A stretch of 64,000 bases of DNA, from the NCBI GenBank assembly GCA_035079385.1, contig JAVHKY010000001.1, positions 11,804,501 to 11,868,500 of the forward strand. The letters are read 5' to 3'. The translations under genes and the position numbers were made by a program. Source of the stretch: Aspidiotus rigidus. Lineage: Eukaryota > Arthropoda > Insecta > Hemiptera > Diaspididae. The notes below the pieces were generated by a model. That model searched no databases, was not told the DNA's origin, and was given only the letters and a program-made list of their open reading frames with translations. Shown in pieces: positions 46,531-59,069 of the stretch. The stretch's first letter is position 1; every line of letters begins with the position of its first letter.

Positions 46531-47880
46531 TCATGCTGATTGTCGATCCTGAAAATAAACGGTATCGCGGAAGTCATTCAAGAAGGATGGATTGTAGTTC
46601 CAAGACGGCGGTGGTGGGAGGGGCTTGAAACAATTTCTAATATCCAAAATTCATAATCCAGGAGGGAGATTTTCGGGAAAATTTGGGGGAGGAAATTTGG
46701 AAAAATTTAGACTGTTCAGGTAGGTGATACGAGGAGCTTTCGATTTTCGAGCTTTTTACGAAGCGCGGTGAACTCGGAAAAATTACGATCATCGAGGTAT
46801 GTAAATGAGAGGGGTGGAAATGTTTAACTTTCAATATAAATGATGTAAGAGGAGGAAGGCTCTGCAACATCATCAGGAGAGCTTGGAGAAATTTTGATGA
46901 AATAATCGATCCTAATCAACTATAGAAAATGATTATTGAAATAATTATGGATTATCGAAATCGAGATTGATAAATCTCTTTTAAAACAGTTTTCTGCAAT
47001 GCTTCCAACCAAAAAACGACTATAATAGTTCAACTTTTGGGAGTTTTTGGGTCCATTTTAGTTGATGTCTTGATTTTAATCAAAAATTGTACCGACCTTA
47101 CTACTCTCTGCTCACCTCAATTTACGTTGTTCATGAAAGGGTTTCCCTCCTCTCTCGTTGTTTTCATCAACACGTATACATTCTCTTCCTTTTGTAGATG
47201 TTGAAACCAAGATTCGAATAAACTAAACATCGATCTACTTAATAAGTTCATAGATTTTACAGTTCCATAATATAGTGACCTTCATTTCGTACTGTTGCTC
47301 GACCGCGACTCTTCGAAAGTTTTTTGTTCTATGGAGAAATCGGATATTTCGTGGTCGCGGTGGTTACTTGATGTGAATGCAGTCATGAATATGTAAAAAG
47401 AATGTACGATTTGCAATTAAATTGTAGGATATGAAGGTTGACATCGAATTCATTAATTTTATAGGCCTCTGTTTCCGACGCTTTTGTCTTCTAAGATTTT
47501 CCACTTGTCGAATCATACGTTGAGTAAAACTTTAATCGAATGGAAGGAAAAAGAAGGAAATGGTGGGGTTGAGAAATCTTTTGAATAATTTGGACTTCCG
47601 ACATTCTTCACTGTCGTTTCATGATCCATTTGTCTAGTCGTATGACTCGAGTCAACCTGAAAGGGATTCCTCTTCCAAATGATACAAGACCAGAAAAAAT
47701 TTCTCAAAATATCGGAGTGACTCTCAAAGAATAACACTAGCGTTGCTCGTGCATTAATATAATTCGAAGAAAATTACAAAAAAAAAAAAAGAACCAGCAA
47801 TGCTCAGAAAATTGGATTCTGGCATCGAGTTAGCTGTCAGTAATTGTGAGAGCATGCAGGACATCTTGTTTCCGAGAATT
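46531..47880. other. Non-coding stretch
   Basis: No recognised gene; an A run at 47780-47792. Minus frames at 46637-46873 and 47513-47737 are unrecognised. Part of 47500-47880 could be decayed PLE sequence upstream of the endonuclease fragment, but I cannot show it. Confidence 0.4.
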
Positions 47881-47884
47881 AAGC

Positions 47885-48220
47885 GGACTGTTTGAGCTTG
47901 TATGTGGAGGAAACCATGCAACAGTTGTCTACCAGGTTGGATTAGTACAAATTTGATCGAAAAAATAAGAATGGTAAAACTGCTTTGGCAACGCAAGCTG
48001 GTGAAAAGGAACATACGTTTGAGTTTGAGAATGTCAAGATTGCAGCTAATGAGGAGAATATAAGAAGTAGAAAAATTAGGGAGATAGTGGAAATTATGAA
48101 AACTGAGAAGAATATCAAATTTAAAGTGGATAGGAGAGATTTGGCTACGAGTTACGAAGCTATGATGAAGAAAAGAAAGAAGGGAGGGCTGTTCGGTTCG
48201 GATCGTACTTCAGGTTAGAT
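47885..48220 (+). pseudogene. Penelope-like element (family C): GIY-YIG C-terminal part
   Basis: The plus-strand reading from 47907 gives YVEETMQQLSTRLD, a stop, then KFDRKNKNGKTALATQA, GEKEHTFEFENVKIAANEEN, RKIREIVEIMKTEKNIKFK and RRDLATSYEAM. This is the order of the Penelope GIY-YIG module after its YIG.T motif: L..R...H......, KTALA.HA...GH.F.F.N..I...E.N...R...E...I......N. The YIGxT position reads YVEET and the conserved His positions are partly lost, so the nuclease would be inactive even without the stop. It differs clearly in sequence from families A and B. Upstream RT sequence is not recognisable. Confidence 0.7.
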
Positions 48221-51200
48221 TACTTGCACTTTTATCTTATTATTGGTTCTCGTTCTTTAAGAATCTGTACAGGCGGTCATGCTTATAGGTGACAAGAAGC
48301 TATCCAAAATTCCAAAAACTGATGTATAAGAGTATTGCGCAAAAATTTTTCTTATTTTGGGCGGGTTTTTAACTCGTTGATCTCCCAACCTGCAAAACTT
48401 CAGACGGGAAAGACGAAATATTTTTTCTGGCGCTATTCGAACATCCTACGCTGTTTCAGTCGCGTCGGCTTATATAGTGCCCTTGAGAATGGAAAATTAT
48501 TCGCATATCCACTCTTTCCATTCATCATTCCAAAATTTTAGAGAAACGATAGAAGAGATCATTAAATCTGCCAAGGGCTCGAGTAAGAAAGCTGGGGCGA
48601 CAGAATTGCTGAAATTCTCGGCCTTTTTCTCGCGAAAGTTCATCCATCTTGCGTATAGAACGAGAAGGAGATTTTGAATTCCAGCATCGAATTACGAATT
48701 GGGTTTTTGACAGCACCGGATATACTCGTATCGTTACCTAAAATTACGAATAATAATCATACACTTATCGCATTTTACTGTAACACGATGAACAGACATT
48801 TGAAAGCGAGTTAATGAGTTCTTTATCGACAATTGTCGCACAGCGGTAAAACACTTTTATGTATTGCTTAATCCTTTCTAGCTTGAGAACAATTTCAACT
48901 TCAAAACTACAATTCTCGATGTCCACCTAGTAGTTGTAAAACCATGTCGCATAACGGAAGTACATCGCGTATATATTAGAATTTCAATTATCCAAGCTTT
49001 TTACGTTTTTTTTTTCTCTCTCGTCCGCGCGGTCTCACCTGGAATATTAGCGTCCTTATGGGAGACGATTATCGCGTCCGATAATTAACTTATACGAGTA
49101 TGATATCGGTGGTGTTGGAGAAGGGACGTGTAGGTGCCAGGAGAAGGAACAGGTGCTCATCGAGGAAGGTGTCGCGCATAAATATGATACGGGTTGTATC
49201 CAGGTTCATGTATAGAAATGACGGAAAGTAATGACACGAAACTGTCATTTATCGTAGTCATTTTTCACGCTTCTTTTTTTTTCTTACTCCACAGTCTACC
49301 ATAGGAGGAGATGCGATGATTTTTATTCGTTGACGAGCGTGAATATGTTATATACGTTGTTTTTCCGGTGCTCCGGGAAGGAGTTAAGGAGCGATTAGAT
49401 GGCGAGAAGAAGTATACATGTCACCGGAGTGAGACGAATAAGAAATCGATATCCCCGAAAGAATGCTCTTTCCTACCGCATGTAATGAATTAGAGAGGCT
49501 GGATATAGTGGCATTTAAGAAACTCGAACTCCCCGTGAAACAAACGGTTTCGAGGCCGCATTTTATAAACGATGAAAAATCGCTCGCACGTTTTACTCTC
49601 TTGTTTTTGGCTCATTCTCGACATTTGTCGGTGCTTTGCGATGTTCGCTTCGCACGCATTGTCAAAGGGCAGCCAGTAGCACCCCGAGGTTTAGTAAGCC
49701 ATCAGTCTACGGTAGTTCTTTGACATATTTTCCTCGCCTCTTCCGCTCCTAAATAGCCTATAGTATAATTTTTGGTCCACGATAACGAGCTAATAAGATG
49801 AAATTGCTTCGCCGATGTGATCGCATTCATCAAGACGGTTTAAAATACCGCCTGTATATATTATTTATGAAAATTGGTTAATTTCGCCGCCATAATATTC
49901 ATATCTTACACTATACATTGGCCTATAAGTTACGAGGTTGAGTACGAGTATACGACCTGATATTTTAACATACAGACGAACTCCCGTCGCGAGCGAATTT
50001 TTAATTCCGCAACAGATTCGGCATCCTCATTTACGGAATAAGGGCGCTTTAGAGGGTGCTGCGAGAGTTTTTAATTATTTTTTCTGGTAGGTACCTAACC
50101 TAAATTAGTATCGGAATGGAAGTGTGTATAGTTGTATGAAACGTTACGCACACGAATAATGTATATAAATGAAATTTACGAGCTAGAAGCTTTCTTTCTT
50201 TCTTCTCGAGTCAAGGTTGCTTCGCAGCAGGATCCTCCTAGTCTCGTACTCGTTATCAGTTATTAGACGTTTTCAAAATCGTAAACTATGCGGATTTAAG
50301 ACTGTTTTGGTGACACACCTCGGATGAGCAGAAGAGGCAAGACGTATATATAGAGTCGCTAGACCTTAATTTTCGAGTTAACGATCACGCGCGACAGTTC
50401 AGTTTTTACGGTGAGGCTTTCTTTTACGAGTTTTACTGTACGAACTTCTCTCGTACCATTCGCACGTCCATATTTTATTTCAAATATCGAGGAGGTGCTC
50501 GCTTTTTGACAAATTCAGCATTGACCCACTATAGTTCGTACGGGTTTATATATCGATATCTCACCTTGATTCGTATTGTGTCACATCAGTGGGTATTATG
50601 GAATAAATTTTGACAACCCATGAAGAGATACTCTATCGACACTGAGTTGTGTTCCGCATTTCGAAGATGTCAGTTGGTATTTTAAGGAAAACTCTGAGGA
50701 GCCAATGGCGAGAGTACATTTTGATCAGCAATTTAACCTTTTGAAAGTAGAATGTTCCTGATGACTACCGCAGGTTCATATCCTACTAGAAGGGAGCAGG
50801 AGTCGGTACCATAACCTTTCTCACGCTCGTATCACTGTACTCAAGGAAATCATTTCTCTGAAATTAAGTCAAGATGAGATATGATTACTCATAAAGCTAC
50901 TCGTAAACCTCAAAATCTTGTTGAAACGACTCACCTACGTTTAAATAGAAGTATTCTCATCATAAATAATAACCCGGCGTCTAAGGGTACATCAATTAGA
51001 GCACAGCTATAGCCAGAATCCATAGTACAAAACATTAACGTGTACGCTAGTAGTTCTAGAAAAACAAATTATTGCGCAATTATTTTAACATGGAACAGTT
51101 TTGTTACTTTAAGATATGTGCAGCGCGTATGTTATTTATTTATTTTTTTTCTGTATGTGTCATAAAGATATGAGGAACAGCGAGAAAAACACATATGCGT

Positions 51201-52838
51201 TTCGTATTATATTGGTAGTACCTTTAAAACCATATATCCGCGGCGGGAGTCCAATTAGTTCGCCGTGAAACACTGAGGGTGAGCTGATTCCTTCTGTCAT
51301 TTCGAGTCTTTGTATAAGATGGCATCTATACACGTCACCCGTACACACATTATCAACCCGTCTTGGCGTACACGTAATTGCGGGGGCAGCGTAACTCGAA
51401 AATGTCAAATTTCTCTCGTGGAACAAAATCGTAACTCAAGATTTTAATGCTGACGAAGGATCACCGTTGCGGCGTACAAAGAATGCATCTACTCAGCGGC
51501 CAGATGGCGACGGTAGTAAACTCGCGCTTTACTACCGGTATGGCCAACACTGTATAACTCGGTGCTATGCTCGCGACTCATTAATTTTTGGTCGTAAATC
51601 TTACCAGTTCCTTTACGATTGTTATTTCAAGACTTTCCTATAATAGTGTGCTGTAGCATCATCTCTTGAACGGTGTGGCGTATGTGGAATGCATGGACTA
51701 TAACCTATTTTGTGCCTTCATCTGACCCCGCCTCGTGACCTCTCTACGACTTGAGTACCTATAAATCTTTGCGCAAATTCGAGTGCGAGACCAATAGTGC
51801 GTCTGACTTCTGTTAGAAGAGCTGAATCAATTAGGTACTTCACACTTTTCTGTGGAATCCCTGGCAAGAAAATAGAAAGATTGAAAGGGTGTTTAAGAGC
51901 TACAATTTTGTGATCTGATTCCAAGAAGAATTAGAAAGTATCTCAATATCAATCGGGGATTGTGGTCTTTCTAAGGACGCAGGAAGACCTGTATCTCCAG
52001 GTTTATATTTGGACGCTGATTACCTTTTCTTAAAACCAAGTCACATTTCAGCTAATCTCAGTGCTGGCGACGAAAATAAAAAGGGGAAGATTGACGAAAA
52101 TTCCCAAGGTCATTGAGTTGTTGAACTCGGATCTTTTTAGTTATGTAGATTATGTGAGAGAGACGAGGTCATCCAGAGTGAGTGGATATAATTCTATTTC
52201 TTCGATTCAAATCCTCTTTTTTCGAAGGTCCATATGTGGAGGTCGCGAGGGGGGAGAGCCCCCACCAGCCAAGACGCCACAGAAGGTAAGAAGTTGTGGA
52301 GAATTCGAAACCCCACCACAAATTGACTTTGTGTAGCATTGAAAACTGTACCGACTACTGCAGACTGTCGCGTTAGCTAGCAGTCGTCACTTCACAGGCT
52401 CTTCTGTGCTGACGGTTGCAATCTTTCCTTAGTTGGGCAATATTATCGTTCGATCTTTCATCGAAAACTTTGGCGACAGCCTTTATTATCCTCTTTGTTG
52501 CCACCTCTGCATTTTCTTCTTTTTCTTGTCCTTGGTTCCATGTAAGAGCGAGATAGTGAGCTGCACATTTTCTACCAGGTTTTGTGGAGCAGCGACCTCG
52601 ACTTCCCGATGGATGGAGATTCTTAACGCCTCTCCAGTACCACCAACCTTCTATTTCTCGGGCTGGGCTCACTGAAGCAAAAGTCACCCCAATTGATACA
52701 TTCAGGTAGGAATATTGCTCTCGTTGACCGTCTCCAGTCCCCTGTAAGCGTACCTTTGGTGGTCAGTCCGGCCAGAATACCATTCTTTGCACTAGGTATT
52801 ATAATCGCCCTCGTTCTTTGGACGAGCTTTCTTCCAAC
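48221..52838. other. Long stretch, only unrecognised frames
   Basis: Mostly ordinary non-coding DNA. The minus frame 51924-51718 (68 codons, containing LTEVRRTIGLALEFAQRF) and the minus frame 52687-52373 (104 codons, containing ATKRIIKAVAKVFDERSN and a Cys/Arg-rich middle) are more protein-like than average but match no family I know. Their closeness to the fold-back element suggests repeat origin. No RNA gene seen. Confidence 0.4.
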
Positions 52839-53119
52839 TTATCTAGGAAGTCAATTTTATCCGGTCCCGAAGGTTACGGCTCGACATAATTCAAAAATAC
52901 TCAATGAGTAAAATTGCGAAGACCGGAGTAATTAAACAGTCGCGAAATACAATTCCAAATTAGAACTTGAATGGACATTTCAAAAGTAATTCTATTCCGC
53001 CATTTCATTTCATGGTGATGATAATTTCGCTAAAATATTTTTCAATTTCTTTAACGCTGTCATGTTTTTAAGGAGCGTCGATAAAATTTACAGTAGGTAA
53101 TCCTTCATCTGCAAAACGT

Positions 53120-53461
53120 TCAACCACTTCTTATTGCCCGAGCTCTTGCAGAACAGGTACCATTTTCTACGTGTTGCTGTGGCTGAGCAACCTTTTGTTG
53201 CTGAACTTGTTGGTGTTGCTGCTCACTTAGTTGCCGTTGTTTAATAAACGCATCCATTAAGCGAGGATTATTTCGCGGTATTTGCAATACTTGGTCTTGC
53301 TGCTCTGGCGCGGGTGGTAACAATAGAGCGTGCGTGAGCTGCTGTAACGCTATTCCATGTTGTCTCTGCCTCAAATGCTCATCCTGAGTATCAGAGGTTG
53401 GCTGGTATGCTGAGCTTAAACTGGAATTGTGCTGTAGTTTCCGATATTTGATGGACAACAA
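53120..53461 (-). pseudogene. CBP/p300 (nejire-like) NCBD fragment, left arm
   Basis: A 113-codon frame on the minus strand. Residues 38-76 start IALQQLTHALL, continue APEQQDQVLQI and end LMDAFIKQRQ. This follows the pattern of the NCBD (nuclear coactivator binding domain) near the C-terminus of CBP/p300: ALQ.L...L..P.(S/P)P.QQ.QVL.I...NP.LMAAFIKQR. It is followed by a Gln-rich stretch, also as in CBP. Upstream residues (YQPTSDTQDEHLRQRQHG) I cannot place. The full CBP protein has over two thousand residues, so only a small piece is present, with no promoter or start context. A captured or retroposed gene fragment is the simplest reading. Confidence 0.65.
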
Positions 53462-53790
53462 GCGCCATTACCCACCTCCTCAAGTGGTGGCGTTACCAAA
53501 GATACCGGAAACTACAGCACAAATTCCCAGTTCTAGTTTAAGCTCAGAGTACCAGCCAACCTCTGATATTCAGGATGAGCATTTGAGGCAGAGACAACAT
53601 GGCTTCGTTAAAGCAGCTCACGCACGCTCTATTGTTAAGTATCGCAAATACTGCGAAATAATCCTCGCTTAATGGCTGCATTTATTAAACAACGGCAGCT
53701 AATCGAGCACCAACGACAACAAGTTCAGCAACAACAGCAACCACAGCAACAACAGCCGTAGCAAATGGTCCCAGTTCTGCAAGAGCTCGG
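53430..53790 (+). pseudogene. CBP/p300 (nejire-like) NCBD fragment, right arm
   Basis: This reads outward from the fold-back centre on the plus strand. It starts in frame 53427-53672 with PPPQVVALPKIPETTAQIP and DEHLRQRQHG, the same as the left arm. A deletion of about 30 bp within the PPAPEQQ region shifts the frame. In the shifted frame 53645-53698 reads QILRNNPRLMAAFIKQRQ, which is even closer to the CBP/p300 consensus LMAAFIKQR than the left arm (LMDAFIKQR). It is followed by VQQQQQPQQQQP and a TAG. So the captured fragment originally encoded LMAAFIKQR and the left arm mutated later. It is not functional as a protein gene. Confidence 0.68.
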
Positions 53791-54063
53791 GCAATAAGAA
53801 GTGATTGAACGTCGTTTTGCAGATGAAGAATTACCAACTGTAAATTTTATCGACGCTCTTTAAGAATATGACACCGTTAAAGAAATTGAAAAATATTTTA
53901 GCGTGTAAATTTATAAATTATTATCACCATGAAATAAAATGGCGGAATAGAATTATAGAGATTAATTTTGAAATATCCTTGGATATATTCTTTTCGCGAC
54001 TGTTTAATTACTGCGGTGTTTGCAATTTTACTCATTGAGTATTTTTCAATTATCTAGGAAGTC

Positions 54064-57000
54064 CTCAAACTCCAAGATGCTGCGGGAAATTGTACGCGAT
54101 TGCTATTTATCTATTCGCTCTCTATGATTAGATTTTTTAAATCAAAATCGCGTCGATAATCTGTCTCGGGTATCAATGGATGTAGCACATTAACGCGCAC
54201 CCACCGACGAGTGGAAATCATACAAGACAACCTGGCGCTTTTCGGCTCAGTGTAAGAAAGGAATCCCCGCTGTAGACGAACATGTTTTCATGCAGAGAGA
54301 CGTAAGATCTCCGAGAAGGAGAGGAAAAAAATGCGGCAATTTTTATGGTGGCTACCCGCTATCGGACGCTACGGCATCGACTATGTGGAAAGACGGCAGC
54401 GAGACAATGACGACCAAAAATAGTATATAGGAACCATTCGAGTAATATTTTCTCCGGACGTGGCATCGTGCTGGCGTCAATAACCGTTTAATACGACGAA
54501 CTGCGCCGGTGTTGCGCGAGAAAATAAGACTTCCGTAAGACTTTTCTTTATTAATCGTTCCTAATTCAGGTGCCACTTCCATTTTCCTATATGGATATTA
54601 AATCGGGACGTAATAAGGTATAGATCGAAGTATAATAGGTGTCCGGGGACGTAGGGGTAGGTCCTAATAGTTGTCGAAGATGACGACGGGACGCGTAAGA
54701 CGTATCCAAAATTATGTACGAGTATTTTTATATAAAATAATGATGAAATTCCGAGTTTTTCTCTCATTCATTTTGAGGTCGTTGCACCAATATCATCTGG
54801 ACGTTTTTACAACTAACTTTATTTCGTATTATTATTATTCTCGGAATGGGAATAATCATAATCATAAATAAATGACGTTATTGTGTTACTATATTGTTGA
54901 AGAGGAAAAAAGAATGAAAGATACGGGAAGAAGAAGAATGGTAACGAAAAAAAAAAAAAGAAAAAAAGAAGAGAGAGTGAAACAGAAAAGGAAAATACAA
55001 TACTGACGGAGCGTATCGTCCGCGAAATTAATATTTCATGTAATGTTCAAACTGGATAAGTTAACATGGATATGATTCTGCACTCACACACATACGCGTA
55101 TACTCTCGCTTTAGTCAACAGTCCAGCAGCAGTATCATCCCCCTTTTTTTTTTTTTTGTTACTTTAAAATGTATGATGTGTTTTTATCGACTACGCTTCT
55201 TAAGTGCAATTATCTCTTCCTGCATCCTTCGGATGCCAACCACTTTCCTTAGAGTGGAAAAAGTAAAGCTACACGAGCTTTCGGTCTGACCGGACGAGGG
55301 ATCGTGAGAAATTAAGTCCACGTTATTTAATGAATCGAGGAGGACAGGCTGTATAGGTGAGAATAAAATAAACTAATATGTAGAAGCTGTAGACTCGAAG
55401 AAAGAGAATAAGAAGGCCATTTACATATAATATAGGCCATCGTACGTATGTGAACGCATGGGATAGGTTATTGAATTACAAATACGAGTAATACGACGTG
55501 GAACTGATTGGCTTTGTATGTGTTGTTGTTTGTACAATACGGTATGATGTGTAAAGTGTATAACGGACGCCTTTGCGTGCACGGCATCGAAAAAGATGAC
55601 TATAGATGAAAAAAAATTCCATATACGAGAAACAAAATTACGACGACTATTTTTCGAAGCCGTATCAGACAAATTTAATCGCACGCTCGGGAAAGAAAAT
55701 CACGACAATAATATTCTTCTTTCGATGGAAGATTAAATTGCTGTAACTCACGCGGCTTCCTTTTCTCGGCGACGACCGCCACTTTAATACGTGTATGTGG
55801 AAATCCTTTACACATACATAAGGGCCGTATCATAAGCGCGTCTCAGGAAGGCGAACGAAATAAAATCTTGTTTATCATAACAAATTATAATGTACGGTAT
55901 CCTGTACTCGAGTTAATTAAGAGAAGTATCGAATTTGGTCGAGAGTTGAACGAACCTCGTTCGTATACATGTTTAATTAATGATGTGTGTTCGAATGGAG
56001 TGCGCGTGATTCGGAGGAATAACATGACCTCAACATTGCAGCTCTTATTGTCTGATCGATTCATCCCTATGTTATATTTTATCTTGGAACATTGAACGGC
56101 TGGTCAACATTACCATCAGTTCAATCTTTAAATTTGATAAGGCTCGCCAACTCTCCTTAAATGCTCTAGCCAGAGCAGATGCTGGAGGAGAGAGTGTATC
56201 GTCCTGTACTGTTGTCAATGGGGCCACCAACTCTTCCTCGGAACGCTAATCCTGTCTTGTATATTTTTATAACCGGAGCAGATATCGAAGGCGGGGGAAA
56301 GTATCCTGCCTTGATTCCCTCACCATCTGACTTGCAAAGGAGCAAACAATATAATAATTTCGATGCGATGTAGCAATTAAGATATAGATTATAGAAGACT
56401 ACTTTCAATGGCAAGGTTTAGGAATATAGAATAATCTCTTGGTCCTTTCTACGCTTCATTTTTAGTTATATTTCTTCATCTGAGAGGATGCGACAAAGTC
56501 AATAAGAAATATCAATTTCCGCTGTAATATACTATCGCTGAATTGCTGCTAAATTTCGTACTTACAATGAAAAGTACAACAACCATGTGTCTGCGAACGC
56601 TTTTGCCCTATAATATTTCACAAGCAAAGTTTAGTGCTCTCGTGTCTGTTTTCCGAGACATATTCGCTCGCTCTTATTGGCGAGAACGCGCATTTCCCGC
56701 ATTCGTATATTTCCAAATCGCTCTAATATACAACCATTTCGCAATCGTTGTTCACGCTTGGCTGTGGGGGTGGGCGCATCGCGTATGGCATGTCAACATA
56801 AGGGAGTATTTCAGCAGACGTTTTTCTTTGTTTACGTTCTCGAGAATAAACGTGGCTGGTGGTGTGAAAAGGTATATCGCAGGAGAGAGCGCGTCAAAAT
56901 GACGTCGGATATCAATCACGTTAACGCATCTTTCGGTAGAAAGTTATTAAGAGGGTGGATTATGTAAAATGAATATATGTTGTTGTAAATTGTCGCAGAT

Positions 57001-57890
57001 ATTGAACACGAAAGAAGGAAGTGGGTTAGAACTCGCGCAGCGGTCAAGCAAGTTCTTCTACAGCTGCATGAAAGCCTGTATAGCTGTCACGTGTGGCACT
57101 GCATTTTCGTTCATCGAAATACGATCTGCAGGTCCGGAGCAGCGACCCTGATGTAGGCAGTCGTACACAGAAGCTGGTTGCTTTACACGATCATCGATCT
57201 CGAGAAACGATCGATCTCCACATTTTTAGAATTTATATCGACTATGCCGAATTAACGGAGCATCTAAATCACCTTCCAACTTTTAGCTGTTTTCGATATT
57301 TTAGGTATAATATGGTTCGGAATGGCGAAGAAGAATGATGAGATGCGTACTGGCGAGCACAGCGTGTTCCGAAATCCTTTGACTCATCTATTAATCAAGA
57401 GCAAGCACCTTTGCGGCTGTACTAATTCGGGAATACTGCGTGTAATATACCAAAGCTCTCTTTGATTTATAATCCAATCGCGCAAAACTCGTATACTATA
57501 TCATAACGTCGACCGAATAACAAGAGGTCTAAAAATTCGAGTATCGATGTATTACAGGCCTGTAGAGATACTATGTACGTAGGCGCACGCCCGAACGCGA
57601 TACTTTGTTCCGAAACTTTTTCTTTGGAAAGTAAAATAAATACTTAACTCTTTTTTGTGTACAATCAAGGAGAACGAAAGAGTCTAAGATTAATGAGGTC
57701 GAAAATAGTGTCTACATCTGTCGGTGTTGGATAACAGCGTGCGGAGTCGTGTAACTGATATAGAACATAGCCTGTATTTTTGGATTTGAAGGTATCCCCG
57801 TGGTCAGTTCGGTGTATCTCCATATTTGATTATTAGTTTACTGCATCGAATTTTTTTCGTCATGAGAAGTATGACTCTTTTGTTGGAGAT
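54064..57890. other. Non-coding stretch
   Basis: About 3.8 kb. Purine-rich runs near 54910-54985 and a T run at 55146. The frames at 56543-56902 and 56677-56967 overlap in different frames and are unrecognised. I see no gene. Confidence 0.45.
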
Positions 57891-57899
57891 TGTTGAAAA

Positions 57900-59069
57900 G
57901 GGGTTAGGGTGTTTCATCGAAAGATTTTTCACCTAAAAAAATTCACCTACAGATAATTCACCTGATAGAAGTAGTGGTTCACCACATGGTAAGTTCACCG
58001 TGACGAAAGTTCACCGACAAAATTCGATTATATATTTTTATTGAAGAAGTTAATTAATCAGTTTATATTCAAGTTTAATAATAATAAAAAATTAATTCAA
58101 TAATTTTATTTTTGATATTTTATTTAATAAAATTAAATTTTGTATCATTTTTCATATTTTTAAGTATTATTTATTTTTATATTTTAATCAAATTTAATTT
58201 TGAAAAAAATAATAAAATAATTTAATATCTAATACACGCTTTTCTATAAATAATAATAAAAAATTAATTAAGTAATTTTATTTTTGGTATTTTATTTAAT
58301 AAAATTAAATTTTGTATCATTTTCTATATTTTCAAGTATTATTTATTTTTATATTTTAATCAAATTTAATTTTGAAAAAAATAATAGAATAATTTAATAT
58401 CTAATACACGCTTTTCTATAAATAATAATAAAACATTAATTCAGTAATTTTATTTTTGATATTTTATTTAATAAAATTGAATTTTGTATCATTTTTTATA
58501 TTTTTAAGTATCATTTATTTTTATACCTTAAATTAAATTTAATTTAAAAAAAAAATAATAATAAAATAATTTCATATCTAATACACGCTTTTCTATACAA
58601 AATTACGGCTCATCATGACAAATTTAAATTTTATTTGATTACAAATCGCCTGTGATTTGTAATTTTCAAATAATTATTTATTGAAATAAAAATCATTTAT
58701 TAAAATTTTAAAACAATATTTCAAATAAATAAATTGATTTATTAAATTAAAAATTTATAGTTATAAATAATAAAGTATAATATTTATTAATTTAATTTAA
58801 TGGATTTAATTTATAAATATAATAAATTTCCTTGATTAAACTATTATTTATTTAAATAATTATAAATAAAGTTTGGTATATCAAAGCATCAAATAAAAGT
58901 CGAACAGCTGATTGAAAAAGGTGAATTTTGTCGTCGGTGAACTCAGGAAGATGAACTTTCCTGACGGTGAAAAAAAAAACTGACAGGTGAATTTTCTTGT
59001 CGATGATGTGTGCATTCCTTCAAAAAGACTTACTCGGTGAAAAATCTTTCGGTGAACTGGTCGGATCCC
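57900..59069. mobile_element. MULE-type non-autonomous transposon with 9-bp TSD
   Basis: TGTTGAAAA flanks both sides (57891-57899 and 59070-59078). The left end begins GGGGTTAGGGTGTTTCATCG and then AAAGATTTTTCACC. The right end, reverse-complemented, begins GGGATCCGACCAGTTCACCG and then AAAGATTTTTCACC. G-rich ends, a 9-bp TSD and subterminal short direct repeats are the profile of Mutator-like elements. TTCACC or its complement GGTGAA is iterated at irregular 12-20-bp spacing within about 130 bp of each end. The core (58040-58880) is extremely A+T rich and includes a tandem repeat. At 1170 bp with no transposase, it is non-autonomous. Confidence 0.85.
58065..58610. repeat. AT-rich tandem repeat, three units of ~172-177 bp
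   Basis: The phrase CTAATACACGCTTTTCTATA recurs at about 58229, 58401 and 58578. Each is preceded by AATAATTTAATAT-like sequence and TTTTATTTTTGATATTTTAT about 100 bp upstream. The array lies inside the MULE-type element; the units are very similar, so the expansion is probably recent. Confidence 0.85.

Larger units (their letters stand above)
52853..54049. mobile_element. 1.2-kb fold-back insertion carrying CBP/p300-like fragments
   Basis: TTATCTAGGAAGTC flanks the insert on both sides in direct orientation (52839-52852 and 54050-54063), a 14-bp TSD. Inside, 52888 to about 53455 is the inverted duplicate of about 53492 to 54047; the shared terminal phrase is AAAATACTCAATGAGTAAAA. A 35-bp tail (52853-52887, with GGTTACGGCTCGACATAAT) exists only on the left and matches an insertion at 42071-42100. 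The arms have diverged by substitutions and indels; the right arm lacks about 30 bp found in the left. The loop (about 53456-53491) is unique. Each arm holds a Gln-rich coding relic reading outward from the centre. A 14-bp TSD is longer than DNA transposons make and suggests target-primed retroposition or an unusual fold-back mechanism. Confidence 0.8.

Noticed and set aside
48335..48677. Frames after the family C endonuclease as further Penelope coding sequence
   Set aside because: They lie beyond the normal C-terminal end of the endonuclease and show no matching motif.
50340..50410. Core promoter (TATATATA near 50346 and TCAGTT near 50399)
   Set aside because: The spacing of about 50 bases is too long for a TATA/initiator pair and no downstream coding exon is visible.
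52373..52687. 104-codon minus frame as a real gene
   Set aside because: Partly protein-like but unrecognised, lies among repeat-like sequence next to the fold-back insertion, and alternative frames are equally open.
53120..53790. Plain CAG microsatellite explanation for the Gln-rich frames
   Set aside because: The similarity to CBP/p300 lies mainly in the non-Gln residues (ILRNNPRLMAAFIKQR) and is shared by both arms, so a simple CAG repeat does not explain it.
56543..56967. Overlapping 119- and 96-codon plus frames as a membrane protein
   Set aside because: The two frames overlap in different registers, neither shows a family motif, and the hydrophobic residues reflect T-rich codons.
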